Of a DNA stretch of 64,000 nt, positions 21,745 to 32,976 are shown piece by piece. Origin of the DNA: Polyporus tsugae (taxonomy: Eukaryota > Basidiomycota > Agaricomycetes > Polyporales > Polyporaceae); assembly GCA_024305745.1 (NCBI GenBank), contig JAHRBS010000007.1:682001-746000 (forward strand). Reading direction: 5' to 3'. A program made the position numbers and the translations under genes. Within the stretch, counting starts at the first letter, position 1. Each line of letters begins with the position of its first letter. The notes beneath the pieces are model-generated. The model saw nothing but the letters and a program-made list of their open reading frames with translations. It ran no database searches and was not told the DNA's origin.

Positions 21745-23450
21745 ATGATGTCGTCCCAGAAGCTCCGCATAGCATTCATTCACCCAGATCTCGGAATAGG
21801 TTCGTATTCACCGACTATGTTTGGCTCCGATATCAACTGAAGTGTGTACCTTTAGGAGGGGCTGAACGTCTTGTAGTCGACGCCGCTCTTGGGCTGCAAA
21901 AGCTCGGTCATAGCGTCGATATCTACACCTCACACCATGACCCAGGACACTGTTTCGAGGAGACGCGCGACGGTATGGTTCTCGCGCTCTAGGAATGTGG
22001 AGGGGCTAGAGCAGTACGTCCACAGGCACCCTTCGAGTCCATTATGTTGTCCCACCATTCCCCCGTGCTATCAAGGGCAAGCTGCACATAGTCTTCTCCC
22101 ATGCACGACAATTGCACCTCACCGCCCACCTGCTGCGACCTGGCTCGCCGTCGTACGACGTTTTCTTCGTGGACCAGCTCTCAACATGCGTACCCTTTCT
22201 ACGCGCATTCGCGCACACGCGCGTCTTGTTCTATTGCCACTTCCCCGACAAACTCTTGGCCGATGGCGCTTACGTTGAGGGACGGGTCAAGAGGGGAAGT
22301 GCGTTGAAGCGCATATACAGGCTGCCAATGGATCTCGTGGAGGAAGCGACAACAAGTATGTTCATCACGACGTGTACCCCAGACCCGACTAATTTGAGAG
22401 GTAGGGCAGGCGGATACCATCCTCGCGAACTCGAAATTCACCGTGAGCGTCTTCAAAAGGCACATGCCCTCAATACCCATAACGCCACGTGTTGTATACC
22501 CGGGGATTAACGTCGATGCATATGCTGCTCCCGATATCTCGCAAACCGACCCCGACATTACTCAGATCTGGTCGTACGTTCCTCTTACCGTCTTCGACGC
22601 GTTACTTTGAGTGAACATTCGTTGAACAGTGACCGGCCAACGTTGTTGTCAGTCAATCGTTTCGAGCAGAAGAAGAACGGGGTGCTTGCGATTGAGTCGT
22701 TTGCTCTTCTTCGGAAGGGAGAACCCAACGCTTCATCGCGAAGGCTACGCCTCGTCCTCGCTGGTAAGCTGCGTAGCGTTCTTTCATTAAGTTCACGTTA
22801 CTGACTATTCGCCAGGCGGTTACGACCCTCGGCTCCAGGACAACGTGAAGACCCTCGACACGATGCTTGACAGCGCGAAGAAACACAGCCTCTCGTACAC
22901 CATCGTTACTGCCTCCACCTCGACAGTTCGCCTCCCTTCCTACCCCTCCACCTCCGCCTCCACACAAGCCGCCGATGTAGTCTTCCTACTCAACTTCTCC
23001 GGCAGTCAACGTTCCGCCCTACTTAACGCTCCGTCGACCCTCGTGCTCCTTTACACGCCCGCTAACGAGCACTTTGGTATCGGCCCGGTAGAAGGCATGA
23101 TCTGCGGCCTCCCTGTGCTCGCAGCGAACAGTGGCGGACCGACCGAAAGCGTCGTCGACGGGCCCCCGGCCGAGAAGACCGGCTGGCTCCGCAGTCCCGA
23201 GCCCGCAATTTGGGCGGATGCGTTGTACGAGATTCTCTCTTTGACGGACAGCGAGCGGCGGGCGTTGTTCGACCGTGCGCGAAAGAGGGCGAGGGAGAAG
23301 TTCGGGATGGAGGCCATGGCGCGGGATATGGAGGTTGCGTTGAAGGAGACGGTCGCGATGGGTCCGGTGCCTACTCCGGCCACGTTCTGGGTTGCGGTGG
23401 CCCTCTTTTTTGGTTGTCTGGCTTACGTTGTGCAACTTGCGTTGTTGTGA
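21745..23450 (+). CDS. ALG2: ALG2, alpha-1,3/1,6-mannosyltransferase
   Basis: Multi-exon gene; the first exons are 21745-21799 and 21856-21972, and the third starts at 22026. Alg2 adds the second and third mannoses to the dolichol-linked oligosaccharide on the cytosolic face of the ER, for N-glycosylation. Diagnostic segments are [20 protein letters not shown] at the N-terminus (GT4 donor fold), [77 protein letters not shown], and the GT4 EX7E motif [21 protein letters not shown] hydrophobic C-terminal tail ([21 protein letters not shown], about 21 residues) anchors it to the membrane. The most likely acceptor near 22400 is TAG followed by GGCAGGCGG. Two ATGs sit side by side at the start. 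Confidence 0.93.
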
Positions 23451-23937
23451 CCCGCGGGTGTCGTTCATGGTGGACGCTCTTTGCGACTCGCAGACTAGAT
23501 TTCAGCCCTTCTGTACGAATCACCACTATCGTTAAGCCTGTAAGTCCCCCCTCTAGGGCGTGGTTCTTTCTGACAATGCTTCTGTCAACAGATCATATAC
23601 CTTGTCTTTTCAGCTTTTTTAACGGCGTGCCACTCGCGTGACAAGAACAATCGAAGACAATGCTGGTAAGCGCCCGCTTTATGAAGATGTTTTGGCACGC
23701 TATGGCCACATTTTGACACGAGCCACGCTTTTGTGGTCGGGGCTGCTGCCTTAAAACCTTCCACCTCCTACTGCTTAGGCCTCGCTGGCCTCCCCACTGA
23801 CGTATTCTCTCGCGCGAGACCAAGCGTCTCTTTCCAACCTTCCTGGCATCATAAAGCACCCACAACGCCACACACGTCCTCGCTGACTTGAACTCGACCA
23901 CAACCTTACGCTACACACCTCTCAGACTCTTTCTACT
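23451..23937. other. Intergenic region between ALG2 and the next gene
   Basis: No gene seen. It includes the ALG2 3' region and the presumed promoter of the gene at 23938. Confidence 0.45.
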
Positions 23938-24946
23938 ATGTCCTCCGTGCAGCCCGTCTCGTTCGTCACGACCTATCCGTCCTGGCTTTTCTCGTCTATC
24001 AGCTCAGGCTGGGAGCATCGCTCCCCGCACTTGGATAGCCCGACGGAACCTCCAAAATCACCTCGCCACACCCACATCTATGCGCCACAACCACAAAGGC
24101 TCCCTTCGTTCCTTCGTAACGCCAACGTGACGAGCTCGCTGTCTGTGGCATTCCAAGCGAACGCGAAAAGGCTGCGTTCGCCGCAGTCTGACGCGTCGTG
24201 GAGCTCATACTCCTCGACTCCCTCCCTCTCCGAGTCCATTTCGACGTCGGCGTCCTTGTCACGGGACGCATGCACCTTCTCTCGACCTGTGCCGACGACG
24301 TCTGGGCGGATCGCCGTCCCTCTTCCATTCTCCCAAGACCAAATCGAGCATACAGTCGCCTTCTCGTCCCGTCATGGCAAGGGAGTCTCGCTCGCAGAAT
24401 GGGCGAGACTGTCGGAGAAGCGGAAGACCCACTTCGTTCTTAATGATGGGCACGTACCGATGGACGAACTCGCTTCCGATGACGCGAGGGTCCTCTTCCA
24501 AAGCCATGTGCGTTGCCTTTGCCTTTTCGCTCCTTCCCAACCACAATCAGACTTGGAGCTGACGTGCGTTTGACGCCGACAGTGGCCAGGCTACGCGTCA
24601 AGGACGCGCTTCCTAGAGCTTCCGGCACACGTCTCGGAGCTCGAAGAAGGGTTTACGAAAGCGCACCTGCTCGACATGATGTGCAAGGAGCTGCTTGAGT
24701 GGGTGTTGACCCTGACCGTAAGTCACCTGTGTCTGTTTTTGCCTCCCTTCTTTCTTCTGACTAACGCCTGCACGTCTGCCACTGTAGAATGATAGACACA
24801 TCGTGTGTCGCGATCCTGCCTGGGCGGTCGGCCTGAACCAAATAACCTTCAGGCACATCTTCGTGGTCGGGGTCGTCCAGACCAAAGGCTACATCTCGAA
24901 GTGGGTCCCGGTCCTCGAGGTCGACCGCAGTGCGTTCACCGCCTGA
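23938..24946 (+). CDS. Hypothetical protein, no recognised domain
   Basis: Predicted 287 aa in three exons: 23938-24507, 24583-24717 and 24788-24946. Both joins keep frame with good GTGCGT/GTAAGT donors. I do not recognise the family. The first 130 residues are Ser/Thr/Pro-rich and probably disordered (SASWSSYSSTPSLSES-like composition). From about residue 140 the sequence looks folded: PLPFSQDQIEHTVAFSSRHGKG, SLAEWARLSEKRKTHFVLND, then a helical stretch (LELPAHVSELEEGFTKAHLL, LLEWVLTLT) and a beta-rich end (HIFVVGVVQTKGYISKWVP). No signal peptide or membrane segment is visible. The start ATG lies 480 bp after ALG2 on the same strand. Consistent splicing makes it a real gene rather than a chance frame. 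Confidence 0.7.
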
Positions 24947-27671
24947 TGTTCATTGGTTGGGTTTTGGCCGAGGTTCCTGTACCCTTATTCTCTTCCCAAC
25001 TTAACGCTCCGTTATACCACGCCCCCTTACCCCCACACCACCTCCAACCCCTTTCGTAATCATATCGTCTGTATTAGCTTACTGTCTGAATTATTGCAGC
25101 CCGCCTGGGGTATCTCACCGGTCACATTACCTCGGCGTTCAAGTTACACACTGCCTTTTTCGAACAGCGTGAGTGCGTATGTCGTGCTCACTCCCCCTGG
25201 ACAGATCATATGGAGATGCATCTCCCGCCGCGGGACGGCGCGGGTGACCGATACTACTGCATCGGCACGCGAACCCCAACATCTCCGTGCCTGGTGAGTT
25301 GTGATCCGAGCATCCTCCCAAGTCAACGTGCTGATAAGCCATTGCAATTTGACCCGGAAGAACTGGCCGTACTAGCTCCCACGTCTCGAATCGCCGCACA
25401 ATATCAATGAGCGACCCCAAGCTCGCCACCCTCACCACGCATCTCGCCCTGAGACGAGAAACTCGCACGCCTGCTCAAGAGCCCGGACTGACAATTGATA
25501 TTGACGGTCGTCCTGTCCCGTCTGTCTGACGGTCTCTCACAAACTGCCGTACTAAATTGTATGCAGTATAGGCGAGTGCGCCGGGCGTGCGATAGAAGTA
25601 TGCGAGCTCGCGCCCGGGGCCCGTTCAAGGATGTGCTCGCTGCTCCGGTAGCGGGACGCCGCGGCGAAGGGTATGTCTGGGGTTCTCTCCGCGTTTCAGC
25701 TCCCTCCGGACTTACAGAACTGCCGAGAGATGTCAGGGCTCGGAGTGGTGCGGCGGGTGGATCTAGTTGCGCCATGCACACCAGAGGAGGCGAGACTTGC
25801 GTGCTTGCATAGCCATTATATCTCAACTGTCAGTGTCACTACTTATAGTTGTGCCGGAGAGATGGCGGGGAAATGTTGGGCGTGAATACGATGCTGTGTG
25901 CCATGGTGGTCGGAGCAGTCTTGCGCTGGAAAGAAGCTCCCAAGCTGGCCAGGTACCAATGCATTCCGAGTCCTACTTAGGCTGTCTGTCGACGTCGTGA
26001 CTATGTATATATCCATAAATATTAGGCCTCTCCTGATCCCCTAACAGTAGAGCGGTCACGGTCGGCGAGAAGATCATGCTATCTAGTTGTAAAGCTCCAC
26101 GTAGCTTACAATACCTGCGAAAAATCTATGTACATAGAGCGTCGCATCATAGGCCCTCAGCGCTCAGCACACCTACAAGTACTTGCATGCGCAATGGCCT
26201 AGTACCAGCTAGACCAGGTATCGTTCTTTTAACGGTTTTGAATTCGAATACTTAGACTGCCATGCCGGTCCTGTCGCAACCACGTTGCACCACGGTGCCG
26301 CCGCCTACAGTGTTTGTCGCGTGGTAACTTAGTCGACACCGAACATGATGCAGGTGGGGTTGCAGGTGGTTCAACTTGAAGTTGCCGCCTGGGGGCGCTC
26401 AGTGCAGCGCCACAGCCTGCCGTCGGCGCGCACACTTTTCAACCCCCAGATGCCAAGTACTTGAGCTTATCCTCTATCAATATCTCGCCGTTCAGACGCC
26501 AAACCGTTGCACAATAGATCTGATGACTGTAGTTCCAGAGCTCAAGATCTGAATTGAAGACCCGGTGACCGTCCCATTCAGCCTTCTGTGATCAAGCTAT
26601 CAAGCCTAGGCCTAGCTTTGAAGCAACCTGTTCAATCTGCCTTACACTTGATAATTGATTGCAGCTGTCGTGCCCACAATCAAAGACATTTAAGTGAGTA
26701 ACTTAGGCCCAGGATACTGTTTTCGCTTCGGATGACCAGAGGGATGTGCCAGCACGATCGCGACCTCAGGACGACGTGCCCCATCCGGCCAGTAGCAAAT
26801 CCGCCATTGCTAATCGCCGCAACTCGCGTACTGCACATGACCAGGAGACCGCTCCTGAGACCTCGTTGAATTCGCGATGGTCTATTGTTCCTCCTGACTA
26901 TGCACGATGTTCAGAGATGACGACGTCAAGCACGCAAGGCGTCTGTTGACACCGACCATTTCCAAGAGGCAAGACAAGCATTCGCTGCTCTAACAACGTG
27001 ATGTCTAGCGTACTAACTATGTTCATCCGCCGCTGCACCGGCGTATTTGACCCCGGTTCAAGGAGAATTCTGATTAAATGAGCCAGAGGACGGGAGGAGA
27101 TAGCTGTGCCGAACCGGGCATTTCCTCACGCAGGCAACTCCCCGTCTCGGCGAGACAACTTCTGGATTCGGTTTCGGTCCCAGCAGAAGATACCCGCAAA
27201 CGTCTTCCATGCCGACGAGACGCTGTCTGTGGCCAGTGCTCCTGTCTATGTAGATGGAGGTTCGGGCGAGATCTCATAGAGTGCGACCATGTGGACACAG
27301 GCGGTTCGTCTACTTCTGTCCGGAATCGCGCAATCGTTCGAACAGGTCGACGTGGGAAGGTCCATTCGCTCTAGCTGAGTACCGACCGTTTCCCCTTGGC
27401 TTTTCCGCATTTGCATGTCTAGGAAACTGATAAGTACCAGTGCATGCCGGCAGGACGTCTCGGTCTTCCTCGTGCCCGATAGGCGTTCGAAGGATTGCAC
27501 AACGCGCCTGTGCCATGTCGTACTCCTCGAGCCTAGTCCTGGAACATCCGTCCGTTCGTCCGTATATATGCGCTCACGGTCCGCCTTCCCCCCTTCCCTT
27601 CTCTAGCAGCAGTACTAGGTCGGTGCTCGGCTACAGCTTTGTGCCCCTCGTCAGCCTGAACGCCCCTTCTC
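24947..27671. other. 2.7-kb gene-free stretch upstream of the OPT gene
   Basis: I see no gene. Open frames are short, overlap on both strands and have no splice-supported extension or familiar motif. A TATATA at 27563-27568 may serve the OPT gene. Confidence 0.5.
27563..27568 (+). promoter_or_regulatory. TATA-like box of the OPT gene
   Basis: TATATA about 104 bp before the start codon at 27672, in an otherwise GC-balanced leader. Confidence 0.4.
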
Positions 27672-30600
27672 ATGGCTTCTTACGACGGCGCCGAACAACT
27701 ACCTCAGCTCTCTGCTGCCTCTCCGGGCTCCCTCCTCGGGTCCATCGACGAGAAGGCCGAGGCGAGGGCTGCGGAGAAGCACCTTAGCTCCGCGTCCTCC
27801 ATTGACACCCAAGATAAGCTCGAGGAGGACGCCTTCGGCAACGAGGTCGTCTTTGTCAAGGGAGAGCCTGTCATTACCACCGGTCTCGACGTCTCGCGCT
27901 TCCTCGTCGACACCCGCGATGATGGCGATCCGGCGATTACCTTCCGCTCGATGGTGATAGGGACTATCTTCGCGGGTCTCGGAGCAGCGCTTTGCCAGGT
28001 GTGTCATGCTTTCGTCTCATACTCCTCCCTGGTACTCGTGCACTGACCTCCGATGTTTCGCAGATCTACCTGTTCAAGCCTGTTCAGATGTCCGTGTCGA
28101 CGGTCTTCCTCCTGCTCATCATATACACTGTCGGCGTGGTGTGGGCAAAGTATTTGCCGCAGGCGTCATGGGTGGAGGGAACGCGCTTTGCCGGGCTCGG
28201 GCCGGTGTTACACTTCATTAACCCCGGCGAGTTCCGTATCAAAGAGGTCAGTTCATTTTTGTAGTATGTTTCGTGCTCTCCCTTGGGCTCACTTACACCG
28301 TAGCATGTTGTTGCGTCTCTTGTTGCATCCACCGCGGCCTATGGCAGTACTGCGGTCATGAACTTCGCCGTCCAACGAGCAAGTGTTCTAACGCTCTGCC
28401 GCGAATGCGTGAATACTGACGTTATGGCCAGCTGTATTATGACACCAACGTGAATGCCGTTACCGCGGTCCTGGCGACGTTCTCCACAGCCACCTTCGGA
28501 TATGGGCTTGTCGGCTTGCTTCGTCCACTTACGGTGTACCCAAGCGAGATGGTGTACTGGGCGGTAAGCTCACGTGTTGCACACCAAGTGACCTTCTCGT
28601 TTACGCCGCCTCTAGAACTTGCCTACCGTGGCCATCTTCCAATGTGAGTCTGGCGGACATCACGCTTACACCGACCTTCAAGTGCTCATTCTGTTGTGAT
28701 AAGCGCTTCACTTTGACAGCGCGACGAACCACAAGCGTCTCAAGGTCTTTTGGTCTGCGTTCACGGGCATGTTCATTTGGGAGGTCTTTCCCGCGTACAT
28801 CTTTCCCCTCCTGAACGGCGTCAACATCATCTGCCTTTCGACACAACACGGTCCAAGCGCGACACAAGATGTCATTACCAACCTCTTTGGCGGTACTGAC
28901 GGTAACGAAGGTCTTGGATTCGGGAGCATCTCGTTTGACTGGCAGTACATTGGTTCTACGTGAGCACGCTCTGAGTCCTGCATCAGTATACGGATTGTTC
29001 TAACTCCTCCCCGACAGGTACATGAGTTTGCCTCTCATCCAGCAAGGTATGGTCCCTCGGTCAGCACGTGGCGTCGCTTTCATATCTGACGGCCTTGTTC
29101 TGAACAGCTAACTCGTGGATCGGGTATGCGGTCTGCTACATCGCAATCATGGGTATCTACTACTCCAACGTCTGGAACGTAAGTGACACGCGACATCTGT
29201 GCGGAAGGCCGCTGACATGGCTATCCTCCCTCAATAGTCAAAAGCATTCCCCATGCTTTCGACCTCCCTGTTCAACCAGGACGGAGGTCGTTACAACCAG
29301 ACGGCCGTCTTCGGCTCTACGTTTACGCTCAACCAGACTGCCCTCGCGGAAATCGGTCTGCCCGCGCTCACAGGTGCGTTATTTCTTCATACGTCGACGG
29401 CCACTGATCGCCGCTAACACTCCTTGCGTGATCAGGTTCAAACGCTTGGAGCAATCTGACCCAAAACCTGTCGGTACGTGCAATGGTGATAGATCCAGGG
29501 TTTGAAGGCATACTAACACCTCGCACATAGATCGGCGGACTGATCGCGCACTGCATCTTTTTCTGGGGTCCTTACGTAGTGGATTCCTTTAAGCAGGCGA
29601 GATCTGGTACCCAGCCTGATCCTCACTGGCAGGTAAGCAGCACGTTTGATTGGTAGTAGATGCAAACTGATTGACACGGCGTTTGGTGCAGGTGCTCAGG
29701 AAGAACTACGACGAGGTCCCCTGGTATTGGTATATCATCCTTCTACTGCTGGCGTTCTTTGCTGGTATGTCCTCACCGTTTCCAGTGGTGAATTAGCTGT
29801 GTTTATCTACCCTGTAGGGTTGATCGTTATCTTCAAGGGCGAGACTACGCTCCCGTGGTGGGCGTACATCATCGCTCTTCTCCTTGGCGGCTTCATTACG
29901 CCTTTCTCGACGCTCCTTTACGCGAGAATGGGTAACGGCATCGCCACGAACCAGCTGATGAAGATGGTCGCCGGCGCAGTCAACCCCGGCAAGCCCGTTG
30001 CGAACCTCTACGTACGTTCCCCGAACCTAAGCTCAGCGTCACATACCGGTTTGACTCAAGCTCCCTTCCAGTTCTCGATGTGGAGCCACGACGTGGTGTC
30101 GACCTCGATCGGCCTTGCCCAGGACCTCAAGATCGGCCAGTACCTCAAGATCCCGCCCCGCGAGATGTTCCTCACCCAGGTCTGGGGCACGATTCTGGGC
30201 GCGATCATCAATTACGTCGTCATGGTCTCCGTCGTCGACGCGCAGCGCGATATTCTGCTCGATCCCATCGGTACCAACGTCTGGAGGTATGTGCTCGATT
30301 CTACCGGGCCGGGCGCAATACGTTGATGGCATGATCAAGTGGTCAATACCCGCAGAGTCTGAACAGCGCCGCCGTCACCTGGTCGTTGGCCAAGGAGCTC
30401 TACGGACCCGGGGGACCGTATATCTGGATCCCCCTCGGTCTTATCTTCGGGATGGTCCCCACCATCATCCAATGGGCGATCTCCAAGGTCCGTAAAATTA
30501 AACTGCTGCCAAAGCCTGCCGCTCACACCTTGCACGCAGAAATGGCCGGTCATCGGCGGCGTCCAGGTCTCCTCCGTCATCCTGCCCATCATCTACATGT

Positions 30601-30881
30601 ACACCTCGTGGATGTCCTCCGGCACCAACTCCACGATCTGGTCGTCTATCATCGTCGGCATCGTGTCGCAGCTCTGGCTGCGGCGCTACCACCCCAGCTG
30701 GTTCAAGAAGTACAACTACATCCTGGGCGGGGCGCTCGACGGCGGGGCGCAGGTCATGATCTTCATCCTCTCGTTCGCCGTGTTCGGCGCGTCGGGCGTG
30801 CCCAAGCCTTTCCCCGCCTGGGCGGGCAACCCCGCGCAGGGTAACGTCGATTATTGTAATGGGAACGGGGCGCTGGACTGA
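27672..30881 (+). CDS. OPT-family oligopeptide transporter
   Basis: About 15 introns, one of them GC-AG (28380-28432). OPT proteins are plasma-membrane proton-coupled importers of small peptides, glutathione or metal chelates, with 12-16 membrane segments. After an acidic cytosolic N-terminus the first membrane stretch is TFRSMVIGTIFAGLGAALCQ. The family hallmark NPGEFRIKEH follows. Other landmarks are NAVTAVLATFSTATFGYGL, RPLTVYPSEMVYWANLPTVA, KRLKVFWSAFTGMFIWEVFP, PLIQQANSW, KIPPREMFLTQVWGTILGA, GTNVWRSLNSAAVTWSLA, WIPLGLIFGMVPT and the C-terminal FKKYNYILGGALDGGAQVM, all typical of peptide-type OPTs. The ATG at 27672 is the first in frame. Substrate specificity cannot be read from sequence. 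Confidence 0.93.
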
Positions 30882-31546
30882 GGTGCTGATGGATTGAACA
30901 GTCGGGGTAGTATCCGGTTGGGTTTGCTTGTATGATACGGTTGTTTTTTTGTATTATGATACGCCGGGTACGATACGACTACGATAGGATACCTGACGAT
31001 TTTAGCACATAGTTCCTCCTCTCTTAAAAGACAAACGAGACTGTCATATATGCGTGCACGTGGCGATGCATATGCCACCACAGTGAAGGTGAGTAGTAAC
31101 AGTGGCAAGACGAGTGAAGAACGTGAATCTTGCACTTACACCCGGTGGCCTGGTATGAAAATGGTATTCCGGTGAGGAATTGCCCCCCATGATGAATGTA
31201 TGCGGAAGTGGTCGCGGTGGTCTGGTCGCGGTCGACCGTGGGCGTCTAGATTCCCATACATGGCTGATCCTGTTTGGGCAATCACCGCCATGGTGCAACC
31301 CAATGACGTCACATTGCCTGGCCGTCGTACCCCTCAACTGACTCGTTCAAACTACATTCACATATCATATAAGGCAGGATTATTGCCAGTCAGCTCCAAT
31401 TGAGACCAGTACAAAAACAGGTGTAAAATCATGAAACGGCGTAGAAACAAGCGTTGAATGTCGGTCTCTGACCTCTGGAGATTATTTGAGTGAGCTTTGA
31501 GCTGGTGCAATGCACGCTATGAGAATGAAATGAATTTGTACCAACC
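30882..31546. other. Convergent 3' intergenic region
   Basis: Between the OPT stop (plus) and the cerato-platanin 2 stop (minus). No gene or repeat of note is visible. Confidence 0.5.
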
Positions 31547-32038
31547 CTACATCCCGCAGTACTTCTGTGGCATCAACGTTGCTACAGCATCGACTTGTCC
31601 GAGCTCCTCGCCCTGCCCGTTCGTCAGGTCGTCCATCGCGGGTGCCGAGATGCTCCACCCCTCCGCAGAGTCGACTAGGGTGAGGTAGATGACGTTGTAC
31701 ATGGAGGGTGTTTCGTACACCAGCCGCCAGCACTCGCCGCACCGGGTGCTGTCGTACCCCTCGATGACGTCCGCGCCGCCGATGTAAGGGAAGGAAGGGA
31801 TGGAGGAGAAGCTGGTGTAGCCCTTCGTCATCATCCCGTTCGATCCGTCGGAGCACGCGACGGTGGAGAGGGAGGTCCTGCCGTTGTCGTACATGGTGTC
31901 GTACGAGACGGAGACGTTGCGGGAGGTGACCACTGGGCCGTGGCCAATGAAGCGCGCTTGGGAGGATGTGACGAAGAGGACAAGGACAATTGCGGCAAGG
32001 GAAACGAGGAGAACATGAGAGGCGGCTCCGATATGCAT
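31547..32038 (-). CDS. Cerato-platanin family secreted protein 2
   Basis: Predicted 163 aa, a single exon. It is a paralog of the gene at 10.8 kb. The N-terminus carries a hydrophobic leader (about residues 6-25, SHVLLVSLAAIVLVLFVTS). The mature part keeps NVSVSYDTMYDNG, ACSDGSNGMMTKGYTSF, PSFPYIGGADVI, RCGECWRLVYE and MDDLTNGQGEELGQVDAVAT, and ends KYCGM, with the four family cysteines. Compared with paralog 1 it has about ten extra residues between the leader and the first strand, and the loop before the last helix is more polar. The ATG at 32038 is chosen because it opens directly into the signal peptide; an upstream extension has no leader character. It converges on the OPT gene. Confidence 0.93.
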   Translation of the reverse strand: MHIGAASHVLLVSLAAIVLVLFVTSSQARFIGHGPVVTSRNVSVSYDTMYDNGRTSLSTVACSDGSNGMMTKGYTSFSSIPSFPYIGGADVIEGYDSTRCGECWRLVYETPSMYNVIYLTLVDSAEGWSISAPAMDDLTNGQGEELGQVDAVATLMPQKYCGM

Positions 32039-32976
32039 GGCGGCGTGGTCTTGTTGTGGGAAGAGGGTGTGGGTCGTATGCCTGTTGTGCGAGGATGGTG
32101 GTTCGTCGCCTGAGACAAGGAGGGGTCCATCCGCGAACGCTGCAAATATAGTGGGTAGGCTGAGGCTGACATTTGTAAACGGACTGCTAGGGTCGCTTTC
32201 GCTTGGAGGCGGGCAGGGGCCAACATTGCGAAGTCTGTGGGTCAGCCGCATAGTTCATGACGATCGTGTCCCGCCATATATACGCGACGGGAATCTGCTC
32301 CCACCACAGTCAGACCAACGTTCCGGACGATACAACTATAGGACGCGCATATAACGACGACTCAACCCGCACTGAACGATATCAGCGAGAGTCGCGCACA
32401 CCACCGTTCCCGCAAAATTTTCTAACCATCGGAGGACTTGAACCAACTGCGACGGCTACGAAGGCGTTGAACGTTGTGCGGATTTAAAGTTGATCTCGTA
32501 ATCTTCCTGTTTCCTAACACAGATTGAGGCCCACTCACCATTGCGACCTTGTACCGTTCGGCGTTCAAGGCCGGGGTATTAGGACAAACAACCTAGAGCG
32601 CCGACGTAGTGATGAGAAGGTTTTGGTCGAGTGTATTGGCAAGGCCTACTGAGGCCGATGCGTCGTACTGTGCTTAGCGCCCAGGATTGGCAGCACGGGC
32701 GCTCGGAGGACGAGCAACGGCCGGTTTCATTACACGCTAACGTGAGTCGCGCTCTGCCACGCATCGTCTCGTCCCGTTCGTCGACTATCGCAAATTGCAA
32801 TGACAAAATCGAAGACATACCCACCCCCACAGCGAACTTCTGCGATGCGTAGACACTCGGCAGCAGCGGATTTGCCTCATATAAACTCACTCGGAATACA
32901 GTGTGGGTTATGTTCGTTCACCCACCCGAGCTCCTTACTTATTGAACAATCTCCTTCAGCATTGCTGGTCTCCAAC
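32039..32976. promoter_or_regulatory. Divergent cerato-platanin 2 / P450 region
   Basis: No gene seen in this 938-bp interval. It carries the promoters of cerato-platanin 2 (minus) and the P450 (plus). A TATAAA lies at 32880-32885, 92 bp before the P450 start. Confidence 0.5.
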
